64,000 nt of DNA from Lachnospiraceae bacterium UBA7143 (GTDB taxonomy: Bacteria; Bacillota; Clostridia; Lachnospirales; Lachnospiraceae). How positions within the stretch are numbered: position 1 is the first letter of the stretch; every line of letters begins with the position of its first letter. The translations under genes were made by a program, and so were the position numbers. Below the pieces are notes generated by a model. The model searched no databases. It was not told the origin of the DNA and worked only from the letters and a program-made list of their open reading frames with translations. This document shows positions 25,165 through 33,237 of the stretch, piece by piece. The DNA lies in contig DKWV01000025.1 of NCBI GenBank assembly GCA_002491905.1, positions 1 to 64,000 of the forward strand. Direction: 5' to 3'.

Positions 25165-25195
25165 AACCCCCATCTGTCAGACAGATGGGGGTTTT
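25165..25195. terminator. Strong bidirectional terminator
   Basis: Perfect 13-bp inverted repeat AACCCCCATCTGT/ACAGATGGGGGTT with a CAG loop, ending in TTTT; A-rich sequence on the left lets it also serve the convergent thiT gene. Confidence 0.92.
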
Positions 25196-25220
25196 CCTTA
25201 CTCGGTTTAAAAATATCGGG

Positions 25221-25928
25221 TTATGACAGCGCCATCTTCTTGACGGTGGCGATTCCCTTGTTTACGGCAGGGATCAGAAGGATCACGACGGTGATCGCTC
25301 CCTCAGCAAAGATGTAAATGCCGTTATACACAAGGGAGTAGGGCAGCACAGGCCAGCCTTCCCATGCGTATTCTGCGAAGAAAATCCAGCCAGAGAGCAC
25401 CGTGAATATGTATCTGCCCAGAATACCGACCAGATAACCCTTGAGCAGTCCCCTCTTCGCGCCTGCAAACAGCCCGGACAGCCCGAGCGCGCCGAAGGCA
25501 AGCAGATAGTCCAGCACGAGCTGCATGGGATAGAGCACGTAAGGGTCGATCAGAAGCTGCAGGACGCCGTAGGCGACGCCGGTTAAAAGACCTGCGCCCA
25601 ATCCGAAGAAATAGCCCGGAAGACAGATGACGAGCATGGACAGCAGCGTGGCGGAACCGCCCCACGGGAAATCAATGATTTTAATTTCCGAGAGAATGGT
25701 GCCCAGCGCAATCGACATGGCGCAGAAAACGAGCTGTTTCACGGTCAGCTTTCCGTTCTTTTTCACGGTTTTCTCGTTTTCCGCATCCTGTTTTTCCGCA
25801 TATCGTCTCGCGAAGACGACGGCGCAGACAAGCAGAACCGCCAGAAGAACGAGCAGCAGAACATTGCCCAGTGTGGTGGGGACATAAGTGGTTTCTTCCC
25901 AGTCGTTGACAACAACATTGTAGAACAT
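25221..25928 (-). CDS. thiT: Energy-coupled thiamine transporter ThiT with an N-terminal extra membrane segment
   Basis: 235-aa ECF S-component for thiamine. The core (~62-230) has six membrane segments and the ThiT signature blocks AMSIALGTILSEIKI, LPGYFFGLGAGLLTGVAYGVLQ and the late GRYIFTVLSGWIFFAEYAWEG with Trp/Tyr residues that line the ligand site. ThiT is usually ~190 aa; here ~60 extra residues add one membrane segment (~22-40) and a Lys/Glu linker. It needs the shared EcfA/A'/T module, which is not in the window. A TPP riboswitch and terminator precede it, so thiamine pyrophosphate represses it. Ribosome binding site AAAGGAGG. Confidence 0.92.
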   Translation of the reverse strand: MFYNVVVNDWEETTYVPTTLGNVLLLVLLAVLLVCAVVFARRYAEKQDAENEKTVKKNGKLTVKQLVFCAMSIALGTILSEIKIIDFPWGGSATLLSMLVICLPGYFFGLGAGLLTGVAYGVLQLLIDPYVLYPMQLVLDYLLAFGALGLSGLFAGAKRGLLKGYLVGILGRYIFTVLSGWIFFAEYAWEGWPVLPYSLVYNGIYIFAEGAITVVILLIPAVNKGIATVKKMALS

Positions 25929-25990
25929 AAAAAATCCTCCTTTGTCTTAGAATAAACAAGGAGGGGAGAATGGTAAATACGGCGCGCCGT

Positions 25991-26011
25991 GAAAAAACTG
26001 CGGCAGGCAGT
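25991..26011 (-). terminator. Riboswitch-controlled terminator before thiT
   Basis: Reading the minus strand: ACTGC-CTGCC-GCAGT followed by TTTTTTC. The upstream GTAG...CTAC pairing around the end of the aptamer offers an alternative fold, the usual on/off arrangement. The stem is short, so translation-level control through the nearby GGCGCGCC palindrome is also possible. Confidence 0.65.
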
Positions 26012-26017
26012 AGTTAC

Positions 26018-26122
26018 GTGTGCTTCCCTACGACGGTATTAACCGCATCAGGTGATGAGGGTTAGAGTCCCGGTGTATCTGCATACGCGGGCTCAATCTC
26101 AGCAAAAGCTCCCCTAGCAAGT
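26018..26122 (-). ncRNA. Thiamine pyrophosphate (TPP) riboswitch
   Basis: On the minus strand the aptamer runs from AGGGGAGC, through GCTGAGATTGAG, the P3 variable arm with CGCGTATGCAGATACACCGGG, to CCTGATGCGGTTAATACCG and TCGTAGGGA. The GCTGAGA and CTGAT...TAATACCG...CGTAGGGA words are the conserved thi-box core. It lies ~90 bases before thiT and fits TPP-dependent repression of a thiamine importer. Confidence 0.95.
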
Positions 26123-26240
26123 TATTCGGTTATGCGGCTTACACCGCTTCCTTAACTATAGGGTCATGCGGGGGAAATGTCAAGGGGATTTTATGAGAGT
26201 GCGGATCCGGTTCGGGTTCGGGGATCGCGGGAGATAAGGG

Positions 26241-27113
26241 ATGACGATGCATAGGAAATACGGTTCTTTACAGAAAGCGTGGGAAGTGTTGTTTCCGTAC
26301 CTGTTATATTATCTGGCTTATAATGCGGCTTATCTGATCCTTGCCTTTGCGTACCAGGCGACGGTAAACCGCTTTGGCGGAGCATACGGGCAGTTTATGA
26401 CAGCGCATGTTCCTACCGTCACGGGCGTGATGGGGGGACTGTGTATGCTGGCGGGCATCCTGCCCCTTGCACCGATGTTGAAAGGGGAGCTGCAGGAGCG
26501 GGGAGAGACGTTTGGTTTCGTGAGGACGAAAGCGGCGGATGATACAGAAGCTATCACTGCAGCAGGCAGACGGTACATGCAGGGAAGAATGACTGGTCTT
26601 ACGGTGATTCTTGCTTTCAGCGCTTCCCTGGGTCTCAATGCGCTGCTTACGCTGACCGGCTTCGCGGACAGTTCGCAGTCTTACCAGAAAGTGGCGGACA
26701 GGCAGTACGGCGTGGCCTTTGCGGTGGGGCTGGTTCTCTATGGGGTGGTGTCCCCTCTGGCGGAGGAGGTGGTTTTCCGCGGCGTGATCTATAACCGCCT
26801 GCGCCGTCTGTATAACCCGGCGGTGGGAATAGTCGTGTCGGGTATGCTCTTCGGCGCTTTCCACGGTAATCTGGTGCAGGGGGTGTACGGCGGGTGCCTT
26901 GGAATGCTGATGGCGTATCTGTACGAGAAGGACGGAAGATTCCAGATTCCCCTGATCTTTCATGCCGTGGCGAATCTGGCAGTGTATACCACGGCCCGCT
27001 TCGCAGGCGTGCAGGAGATTCTGTTTATCCCTGCAGGGTGCGCGGTTCTGCTGGCAGTTTCGGCGGTGGGGATTGTGGCTGCACATCGCGGTGGCAGAGA
27101 TAGAATAGATTAA
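26241..27113 (+). CDS. CPBP-family intramembrane glutamic protease
   Basis: 290 aa with about eight membrane segments. The protease motifs are EEVVFRGVIYNRLRR (motif 1 with the two catalytic Glu), FGAFHGN (motif 2 with His) and HAVANLAVY (motif 3 with His and Asn), i.e. the Abi/CAAX-processing family. In bacteria these enzymes may process membrane peptides or provide bacteriocin self-immunity; no bacteriocin gene is seen next to it. ATG 26241 has GGGAG seven bases upstream; ATG 26247 is an equally plausible start. It runs rightward from a region shared with the TPP riboswitch. Confidence 0.85.
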   Translation: MTMHRKYGSLQKAWEVLFPYLLYYLAYNAAYLILAFAYQATVNRFGGAYGQFMTAHVPTVTGVMGGLCMLAGILPLAPMLKGELQERGETFGFVRTKAADDTEAITAAGRRYMQGRMTGLTVILAFSASLGLNALLTLTGFADSSQSYQKVADRQYGVAFAVGLVLYGVVSPLAEEVVFRGVIYNRLRRLYNPAVGIVVSGMLFGAFHGNLVQGVYGGCLGMLMAYLYEKDGRFQIPLIFHAVANLAVYTTARFAGVQEILFIPAGCAVLLAVSAVGIVAAHRGGRDRID

Positions 27114-27333
27114 AAAATTTACTTGCATAAGAGACGCAGTCAGCTTTATAATAATAGCACATTGGCAGATTTCAGGTCTGTCTGTGAGGAAATCCGTTAT
27201 CAACAAGGATTTCTGTCTTAAGATTCTTTCCGGATATCGGAAACAATCCCATACTTGTAAACGGGCTGAATAAGAGAAAGGCCGTATTCCTCTTGTATTC
27301 AGTCTTGAAAAACTGTATAATGGAGGAAAATTT
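27114..27333. other. Intergenic region upstream of the Rpn-family gene
   Basis: 220 bases with no recognised RNA or dyad. A ribosome binding site (TGGAGGA) lies just before ATG 27334. Nothing else can be supported. Confidence 0.4.
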
Positions 27334-28311
27334 ATGGCAAAACGACATGCGAAAACCTGGTTTAGACACGGTAACTGGTGGAGGAGACTTAAGAACAACC
27401 GCAAGTACAGGGATGTGCTCTTTCGGTATCTTTTTCGGGAAAAGAAGGATCTTCTGGAACTTTACAATGCCCTGAACGGCAGTACATATAGTGAGCCTGA
27501 TGATCTGGAAGTGGTTACGATGGAAGATGTGATCTTCATGAAAATGAAGAATGATCTGTCTTTTATCATTGGGAACACTTTAAACCTCTATGAACATCAG
27601 AGCACCTGGAATCCCAATATGCCGCTGCGTGGACTTCTTTACTTTGCCCAGCAGTTTGAGGGGCTGCTGGCCTCGAGAGATGATGATATTTATGGTACAA
27701 GCCTGCTCAGGCTGCCAACGCCTGTATATATTGTTTTTTATAACGGCGGCAAGATGCAGACGGATAATCTGATACTCTATTTGTCTGATTCCTTTTCTGC
27801 CGGGCGGGGAAGCGGTTGTCTGGAATGCACCTGTGAAGTATTAAATATCAACCGCGGCTACAATCAGGCGCTTATGGAAAAGTGCCATAGATTATGGGAG
27901 TATTCGGAATTTTCCTCCGAGATAGAGGAGAACATAAAAAAGGGAATGAACCGGAAGGAAGCCGTCCACACGGCCATAGATACCTGTATTGAGAGAGGGA
28001 TACTTGAGGATATTCTGATGAAGCAAAAAGCGGAGGTACTGCATATGATCTTGACGGAGTATGATGAGAAGAAACATTTTAGAACGCTGTTTCGTGAGGG
28101 GTGTGAGAGAGGCAGAGAAGAAGGAAGAGAAGAAGGAAGAGAGGAACTCCTCCGGGAACTGATCAAAAAGAAATGGGATAAAGGCAAGACCCTTCCAGAG
28201 ATTGCGGAGGATCTGGAAGTGGAGATTACGGTAATCCAGAGAATGATTGAGAATCCAAAGTCCGGCTTTGTCGGAAACGTAATAAAAAACGATAATACAA
28301 ATAAAAGGTAG
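27334..28311 (+). CDS. Rpn-family PD-(D/E)XK nuclease / recombination-promoting protein
   Basis: 325 aa. The N-terminal part (~20-200) matches Rpn/PDDEXK_2 proteins: a D-rich start (YRDVLFRYLF), the core NLYEHQSTWNPNMPLRGLLY in which E and Q form the (D/E)xK-like site, and TPVYIVFYNGG. The C-terminal tail (~255-325) has a highly charged repeat of REEG units encoded by near-perfect 12-bp DNA repeats (28116-28147), then a short HTH-like end (TLPEIAEDLEVEITVIQRMI). E. coli RpnA promotes recombination and cuts DNA; many family genes vary in copy and tail length. Role here unproven. Confidence 0.82.
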   Translation: MAKRHAKTWFRHGNWWRRLKNNRKYRDVLFRYLFREKKDLLELYNALNGSTYSEPDDLEVVTMEDVIFMKMKNDLSFIIGNTLNLYEHQSTWNPNMPLRGLLYFAQQFEGLLASRDDDIYGTSLLRLPTPVYIVFYNGGKMQTDNLILYLSDSFSAGRGSGCLECTCEVLNINRGYNQALMEKCHRLWEYSEFSSEIEENIKKGMNRKEAVHTAIDTCIERGILEDILMKQKAEVLHMILTEYDEKKHFRTLFREGCERGREEGREEGREELLRELIKKKWDKGKTLPEIAEDLEVEITVIQRMIENPKSGFVGNVIKNDNTNKR

Positions 28312-28327
28312 CGGAAAGAGGGAACTC

Positions 28328-29122
28328 ATGTATATATCAGACAAAAACATAGACTCCGGCAAAGCCTTTGACTGGGGAAAGACATCGGCTGACTATGCCA
28401 GATTCCGGGACATTTACCCGCAGGAGTTCTACGACAGAATTGTCGGACGAAATCTGTGCGTGGAGGAACAGTGCGTCCTTGATCTTGGGACCGGGACAGG
28501 TGTGCTCCCCAGAAACATGTACCGATATGGGGCAAAATGGACGGGGACAGACATTTCCAAAGAGCAGATCGCACAGGCGCGGATTCTGTCAGAGGGCATG
28601 GATATTGTTTATTATGCGGCATCTGCGGAAGAACTTGATTTTACGGACAATACCTTCGATGTTGTCACTGCCTGCCAGTGCTTCTGGTATTTTGACCATC
28701 AAAAGCTCGCCCCGGAACTTGTGCGAATGTTAAAACCGGGCGGACGCCTTCTCCTCTTATATATGGCGTGGCTCCCCTACGAGGACAGAATCGCGGGAGC
28801 AAGCGAGGCGCTTGCCCTGCAGTATAACCCGGCGTGGAGCGGCGCTGGGGAGACGATGCATCCGATTGTTGTCCCGGAAATTTACCGGGAGAGTTTCGAG
28901 TTGACTTACCATGAGGAGTATCTTTTGCAGGTGCCGTTTACCCGGGAGAGCTGGCACGGCAGAATGAAAACCTGCCGGGGAATCGGCGCGTCCCTCACGG
29001 AGACGGAAATTTTATCGTGGGAGAGGGAGCATATCAGGCTTCTTGCCGAAATCGCCCCGGAGGAGTTTACAGTTCTGCACTACGGGGCGATGGCTGAGCT
29101 TAAGTCTGTTAAATCGGTGTGA
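28328..29122 (+). CDS. Class I SAM-dependent methyltransferase
   Basis: 264 aa. The Rossmann-type domain has motif I VLDLGTGTGVLPRNM, motif II around WTGTDISKEQIAQA, and the post-motif VVTACQCFWYFDHQKLAPEL then LKPGGRLLLLYM, as in the Methyltransf_11/UbiE-like group. The substrate is unknown (small molecule likely). It follows the Rpn gene by 16 bases and has GGGAACTC upstream. It is convergent with the MFS gene, with 55 bases between. Confidence 0.85.
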   Translation: MYISDKNIDSGKAFDWGKTSADYARFRDIYPQEFYDRIVGRNLCVEEQCVLDLGTGTGVLPRNMYRYGAKWTGTDISKEQIAQARILSEGMDIVYYAASAEELDFTDNTFDVVTACQCFWYFDHQKLAPELVRMLKPGGRLLLLYMAWLPYEDRIAGASEALALQYNPAWSGAGETMHPIVVPEIYRESFELTYHEEYLLQVPFTRESWHGRMKTCRGIGASLTETEILSWEREHIRLLAEIAPEEFTVLHYGAMAELKSVKSV

Positions 29123-29177
29123 AGATGCCATTTATTCCTGCGAGGATTTCATACCCCGCAGACTGTTGGGGGATATT

Positions 29178-30359
29178 TCACTTCGTCCGCCGCATATTTT
29201 TCAAAATAAGAAGAGAAAGAATCAACACCAGCGGGAAAACACATCCGACCAGCATCCCTTTTCGCAGATCATTCCCTGCATTCTGCGTGATATTGCCCAC
29301 CAGACTCGGACCGAATGCGCCGCCAAGGTCCCCGGCCATTGCGAGCAGGGCGAACATGGCGGTGCCGCCTTCCGGGAGGCGCCCGGAACAGATGCTGATC
29401 GTGCCGGGCCACATGATTCCCACGGAAAAACCGCACATAATACAGCCGATCAGACCGATAACCGGGTTGTTTGAGATGGATGCCGCTATGTAACAGCTCA
29501 GGCACAGGACGCCTGAGCCGACCATAAATCGCATCAGATCCAGTCTGTCGCCGTATTTTCCGAAAATGATGCGGCTGACGCCCATCGTTATGGCGAACAT
29601 GCAGGGTCCTGCCAGATCTCCCACTGCCTTAGAAAATCCCAGGGCCGATTCGGTGTAGGCGGAAGCCCACTGCGCCATAGACAATTCGGAGGCTCCGGCG
29701 CAGACCATGAGGATAATGGCAATCCAGAACAGCGGAACCCGGAACAGTCCGCTTATTTTCATGCCTTTGCCGTCATCGGTTGTATGCTCGATCGGGCAGG
29801 TGGCAAAGTTATAGATATTGTAAAGCGGAATGACAGCCCAGATGCAGGCAAGCCATTTCCAACTGTCGGTGCCAAAAATGGCGAAAAAGCAGGTGGATAA
29901 AAGGATTACGCCCACAGAGCCCCAGCAGTAAAAGGAGTGCAGCAGGCTCATTACCGCTTCTTTATGGTCGAAGGGACACGCCTCCACGATGGGACTGCAC
30001 AGTACCTCGATCAGGCCGCTTCCTATGGCATAGACAATGACGCTTATGATGATCCCGGTCAGCGGATTGGGAAAAAGGTCAGGCAGAAAGGCAAGCCCGA
30101 TCAATCCTGCCGCCGCGCACAGTTCCGAGGCTACGACGCATTTGCGGTATCCGATCCGGTCAGCGAAGTAGGAACACAGGACATCCACGATCAGCTGGGT
30201 CAGAAAGAATACGGTGGAGATAAGGGCAATCTGCCCTAACGGTATCTGATAGTCGTTATGAAACTTTAGGAAAAGCAGCGGCGCAAAATTTGCGCAGATG
30301 GCCTGCGTGATAAAGCCCAGATAACAGGCGGTCAGTGTTTTTCTATAATTTTTGGACAT
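29178..30359 (-). CDS. MFS transporter controlled by the divergent AraC regulator
   Basis: 393 aa, about 12 membrane segments, with the MFS loop motif YFADRIGYRKC between segments 2 and 3. The family resembles sugar/nucleoside:H+ symporters and related exporters; the substrate is not readable. Ribosome binding site AAAGGAG. It is divergent from an AraC regulator, and its promoter has a direct-repeat site just upstream of the -35, so it is probably activated by that regulator. Confidence 0.85.
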   Translation of the reverse strand: MSKNYRKTLTACYLGFITQAICANFAPLLFLKFHNDYQIPLGQIALISTVFFLTQLIVDVLCSYFADRIGYRKCVVASELCAAAGLIGLAFLPDLFPNPLTGIIISVIVYAIGSGLIEVLCSPIVEACPFDHKEAVMSLLHSFYCWGSVGVILLSTCFFAIFGTDSWKWLACIWAVIPLYNIYNFATCPIEHTTDDGKGMKISGLFRVPLFWIAIILMVCAGASELSMAQWASAYTESALGFSKAVGDLAGPCMFAITMGVSRIIFGKYGDRLDLMRFMVGSGVLCLSCYIAASISNNPVIGLIGCIMCGFSVGIMWPGTISICSGRLPEGGTAMFALLAMAGDLGGAFGPSLVGNITQNAGNDLRKGMLVGCVFPLVLILSLLILKNMRRTK

Positions 30360-30391
30360 GTTGACATTTGCTCCTTTCTGTAATAAATTGC

Positions 30392-30420
30392 ATTATATAG
30401 TAAGAAGAGGCGGATATCAA
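30392..30420 (-). promoter_or_regulatory. Promoter of the MFS gene
   Basis: On the minus strand TTGATA (30415-30420), 17-base spacer, TATAAT (30392-30397). Predicted start near 30385, 26 bases before the MFS ATG. Confidence 0.75.
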
Positions 30421-30426
30421 TAAAAT

Positions 30427-30457
30427 ATATCCCAATATTCTTACACAATATCCCAAT
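30427..30457. promoter_or_regulatory. Direct-repeat binding site of the AraC-family regulator
   Basis: ATATCCCAAT occurs twice (30427-30436 and 30448-30457), exactly 21 bases apart, i.e. two helical turns. AraC-family activators bind such direct repeats. The nearer copy ends six bases before the -35 of the MFS promoter, the expected activator position. Confidence 0.7.
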
Positions 30458-30472
30458 TGAAAGGGCGGTTTT

Positions 30473-31393
30473 ATGGAGAGGAATGAGGGGTACGGCAGGA
30501 TTGCAACAGACGAATCGCTTAGGGAAACGGCGCATCACGGTAGTGAGGAGTACCCGTTCCGATATTATCTGGAGGATATCTGGCTGTTTGATTTCCATTG
30601 CATCGACTGGCACTGGCATCCGGAAGTGGAATTTGTGTTGATTGAGAAGGGAACGATGGAGCTTCTGGTCGGAAGCGAAAGATATACCTTGGGTGCAGGG
30701 ACGGGTATTTTTATCAATTCCCAGGTGATTCACAGGTTTGAGGCGGCGGAGAACGTCATTATTCCAAACATTGTATTTTCCCCCTCGCTGCTTGCGCCGG
30801 AAGACAGCCTGATCTATCGGAACTATATACAGCCGGTTTTGGATGCGTCGGCAGAGTGTCTGATATTTTCTGCTGACGATCCCGGACATAGGGAGATTTT
30901 GGACACGATGGCGGCTGTGTTTGCCGTGCAGGAAAAAGAGAAAGGCTGTGAAATCAAAACGGTGGAAATGCTCCTTAGATTGTGGCGCATGATATACGAA
31001 AATACGGACATCACGGAAAAGAACGCCGCGCCGCAGGCGTCGGTGAGAACACAGGCGCAGCTGCAGATCATGCTGCAGTATATTCATAAAAATTATCCGT
31101 ACCAGATTTCGCTGGACGACATTGCGGATACGGTGTCTCTCAGTAAAAGCAGCGTGCTGAATATCTTTCACAAAAATATTCACACCTCACCCATTCAATA
31201 TCTGGTGAACTACAGGTTGAAACATGCCGCAAAGCTGCTTGCAGCGACACAGATCAGTGTCTTGACAATCGCCCATGATACCGGATTTGAAAATGTCGGT
31301 TATTTTTGCCGCAAATTCAAGGAGATGTTTCAATTGACGCCCAGCGAATACAGAAAACGGGAAGGGTTAAAGGAAAAAAATGAGAAAAGATAA
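30473..31393 (+). CDS. AraC-family transcriptional regulator with cupin sensor domain
   Basis: 306 aa. The N-terminal cupin (~35-110) has HCIDWHWHPEVEFVLIEKG and the INSQVIHRFE strand; the C-terminal ~100 residues hold two HTH motifs (ISLDDIADTVSLSKSSVLNI and LTIAHDTGFENVGYFCRKFK), ending in the family signature. It should bind DNA as a dimer at paired direct repeats and respond to a small ligand, often a sugar. It is divergent from the MFS gene with the 21-bp-spaced repeat between them. The GNAT gene overlaps its end by 14 bases. Confidence 0.9.
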   Translation: MERNEGYGRIATDESLRETAHHGSEEYPFRYYLEDIWLFDFHCIDWHWHPEVEFVLIEKGTMELLVGSERYTLGAGTGIFINSQVIHRFEAAENVIIPNIVFSPSLLAPEDSLIYRNYIQPVLDASAECLIFSADDPGHREILDTMAAVFAVQEKEKGCEIKTVEMLLRLWRMIYENTDITEKNAAPQASVRTQAQLQIMLQYIHKNYPYQISLDDIADTVSLSKSSVLNIFHKNIHTSPIQYLVNYRLKHAAKLLAATQISVLTIAHDTGFENVGYFCRKFKEMFQLTPSEYRKREGLKEKNEKR

Positions 31394-31919
31394 GATATTG
31401 GAAACGAAAAGATTATACCTGCGGGAGATGACGCAGGCTGATTTCCCTTCGCTGTGCAAAATCCTGCAGGATGAAGAGACCATGTACGCATATGAGGGGG
31501 CGTTCACTGATCTGGAGGCGCAGGAGTGGCTTGACAGGCAGCTTGCCCGGTATCAGAAGTGGGGATTTGGATTATGGGCGGTCATCTTAAAGGAAACGGA
31601 GGAGATGATCGGCCAGTGCGGACTTACCATGCAGCCTTGGAAGGACGAGGAGATGCTTGAAATCGGCTATCTTTTCGAACGGTCACACTGGCACCGGGGG
31701 TATGCGACGGAAGCGGCAAAGGCATGTAAGCAGTATGCTTTTGAGATATTAAATGCGGAAGAGGTGTGCTCCATCATCCGGGACACCAATACGGCGTCCC
31801 GGAATGTGGCAGAAAGAAACGGTATGACAGCGGCAGATACATGGATAAAACACTACAGGGGTGTGGACATGCCGCATGTTCGATATAAATGTAAACTATC
31901 GGCTGACACGATTTCCTGA
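31380..31919 (+). CDS. GNAT acetyltransferase, RimJ/RimL type
   Basis: 179 aa. The Acetyltransf_3 pattern is clear: LETKRLYLREMTQADF at the N-terminus, IGYLFERSHWHRGYATEAAKA (acetyl-CoA loop) and CSIIRDTNTASRNVAERNGM at the end. It acetylates a protein N-terminus, antibiotic or small amine; the substrate is unknown. It overlaps the AraC gene, so it is translated from the same message. Confidence 0.85.
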   Translation: MRKDKILETKRLYLREMTQADFPSLCKILQDEETMYAYEGAFTDLEAQEWLDRQLARYQKWGFGLWAVILKETEEMIGQCGLTMQPWKDEEMLEIGYLFERSHWHRGYATEAAKACKQYAFEILNAEEVCSIIRDTNTASRNVAERNGMTAADTWIKHYRGVDMPHVRYKCKLSADTIS

Positions 31920-32018
31920 AAGAGTGTTTCAGATGTGGTGTTTTTTCTATAATAAGTGTGCAATAATGCATTTGTGACATTGGGCGTTGTATGCAGGGAC
32001 ATTTAGGGGGAGAGGTCT

Positions 32019-32756
32019 ATGAGTTTGGGAAAAAACATCCAGTATCTGAGAAAGCAGAGAAAGATAACGCGGGAGCAGCTGGCGGAGATTATGTCGGTTT
32101 CAAGACAGACCATATCCAGATGGGAAGCGGATGAGATTATCCCGGAGCTGAACAAGCTGATTGCCTTGAGTGATATGTTTTCCTGTAAGCTGGATGCCTT
32201 GGTCAGGGGAGATATCAATGCCTGTGATGAGATTTATTCGGAGATTACCATAAGGCATGTAGATGCGTTCAGAATGGCGAGATATGTCATGATCACACCG
32301 AATCCGGAGGATGATGTAAACGCGTATATGGAGAACTGGGCCGGACGTGCGGGGCTGCTTGCGTATAAGCCGGACGCCATGCAGATCGGATGGGATTTTC
32401 CGCATGTTTCCCTGGAAATGCAAAACAGGTTTGGCCTTCGCGGATATGTCGCGGCGTATGTTTTGCCGGAAGGATTTGAAACGGACTGTCCGGGGGTGGA
32501 ATATGCGGATCAGAAGGAGGCCGATTATGCGGTAATTACGGTATACGATCCTTTTGTGGCGGCATTTGAGCGCATTCCCAATGCCTACAAGAGGATTATG
32601 GAATTTTTGCAGGTAAACGGATTCAGAGAGAAACCGAGGGAGGACATACTATCCTGTTTTGAGCACGTGTACGAAAAAGACGGGATGACCTGCATGGACG
32701 TGTATATTCATGTGGACAGTGTCTCAAAGACAGACAGTTTTACAAATTTTTCATAA
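32019..32756 (+). CDS. XRE-type regulator fused to a GyrI-like ligand-binding domain
   Basis: 245 aa. The N-terminal HTH_3 (~7-60, REQLAEIMSVSRQTISRWEA) is followed by a GyrI-like/AraC-effector-binding domain (~78-235; ITIRHVDAFRMARYVM, YVLPEGFETD, DVYIHV). The second domain in other proteins binds drugs or small hydrophobic ligands, so this is probably a ligand-responsive repressor or activator. Ribosome binding site GGGGGAGAGG. The C39-like gene starts 55 bases downstream. Confidence 0.82.
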   Translation: MSLGKNIQYLRKQRKITREQLAEIMSVSRQTISRWEADEIIPELNKLIALSDMFSCKLDALVRGDINACDEIYSEITIRHVDAFRMARYVMITPNPEDDVNAYMENWAGRAGLLAYKPDAMQIGWDFPHVSLEMQNRFGLRGYVAAYVLPEGFETDCPGVEYADQKEADYAVITVYDPFVAAFERIPNAYKRIMEFLQVNGFREKPREDILSCFEHVYEKDGMTCMDVYIHVDSVSKTDSFTNFS

Positions 32757-32811
32757 TGGGAATCATAATCGGAAGACGCAGCAGCAAGACACTTGGGAAT
32801 GGGGGAAGAAA

Positions 32812-33168
32812 ATGAAACTGGTTATGCAGCCGACGGCGGAAACCTGCGGGCAGGCGTGTATCGCCATGATCACTGGCAGGGAGATAGAAGATGTGATTAG
32901 GGATATGAAGACAGGCGGGCCTACAAGTATCGGGCAGTTGATGGAAATTCTGGATTTTTACGGGGTGAAACATGCCGAACGGAATACCCGCATTTCCAAG
33001 AAAAATCCTGTGCCGTACGAATATTCCATTTTGACGGTGCACGCGGACGGGGGGTACACGCACTGGGCGCTGCTGTATGAGAATAAGTATTATGACCCTG
33101 AGTTTGGCGTGATCGAGGGAGCGTACACCCACGGGAAAATAATGTCGTTTTTGGGGATATATGAATAG
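32812..33168 (+). CDS. C39-like papain-fold protein
   Basis: 118 aa from ATG 32812 with GGGGGAAG upstream; a longer frame overlapping the previous gene lacks a site. It fits a minimal C39-type papain fold: Cys12 in QPTAETCGQACIAMITG, His84 in GGYTHWALLYENKYYDPEFG and Asp95 as possible third residue. C39 domains cut double-glycine leader peptides when fused to exporters; this one is free-standing with no membrane domain or leader-peptide partner visible, so its substrate is unknown. Confidence 0.7.
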   Translation: MKLVMQPTAETCGQACIAMITGREIEDVIRDMKTGGPTSIGQLMEILDFYGVKHAERNTRISKKNPVPYEYSILTVHADGGYTHWALLYENKYYDPEFGVIEGAYTHGKIMSFLGIYE

Positions 33169-33190
33169 AATTTCCGTGGTTGGCATAGGA

Positions 33191-33232
33191 AACGACAGAC
33201 GGTCTTCCATTAACGGGGGACCGTCTGCCGTT
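33191..33232. terminator. Bidirectional terminator
   Basis: 14-bp stem with one mismatch: AACGACAGACGGTC (33191-33204) and GACCGTCTGCCGTT (33219-33232), then TTGC. It lies between the convergent C39-like and flavin-reductase genes. Confidence 0.8.
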
Positions 33233-33237
33233 TTGCA

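Noticed and set aside
26304..27404. 366-codon minus-strand frame
   Set aside because: Antisense to the CPBP protease gene; basic, low-hydrophobicity product with no family resemblance.
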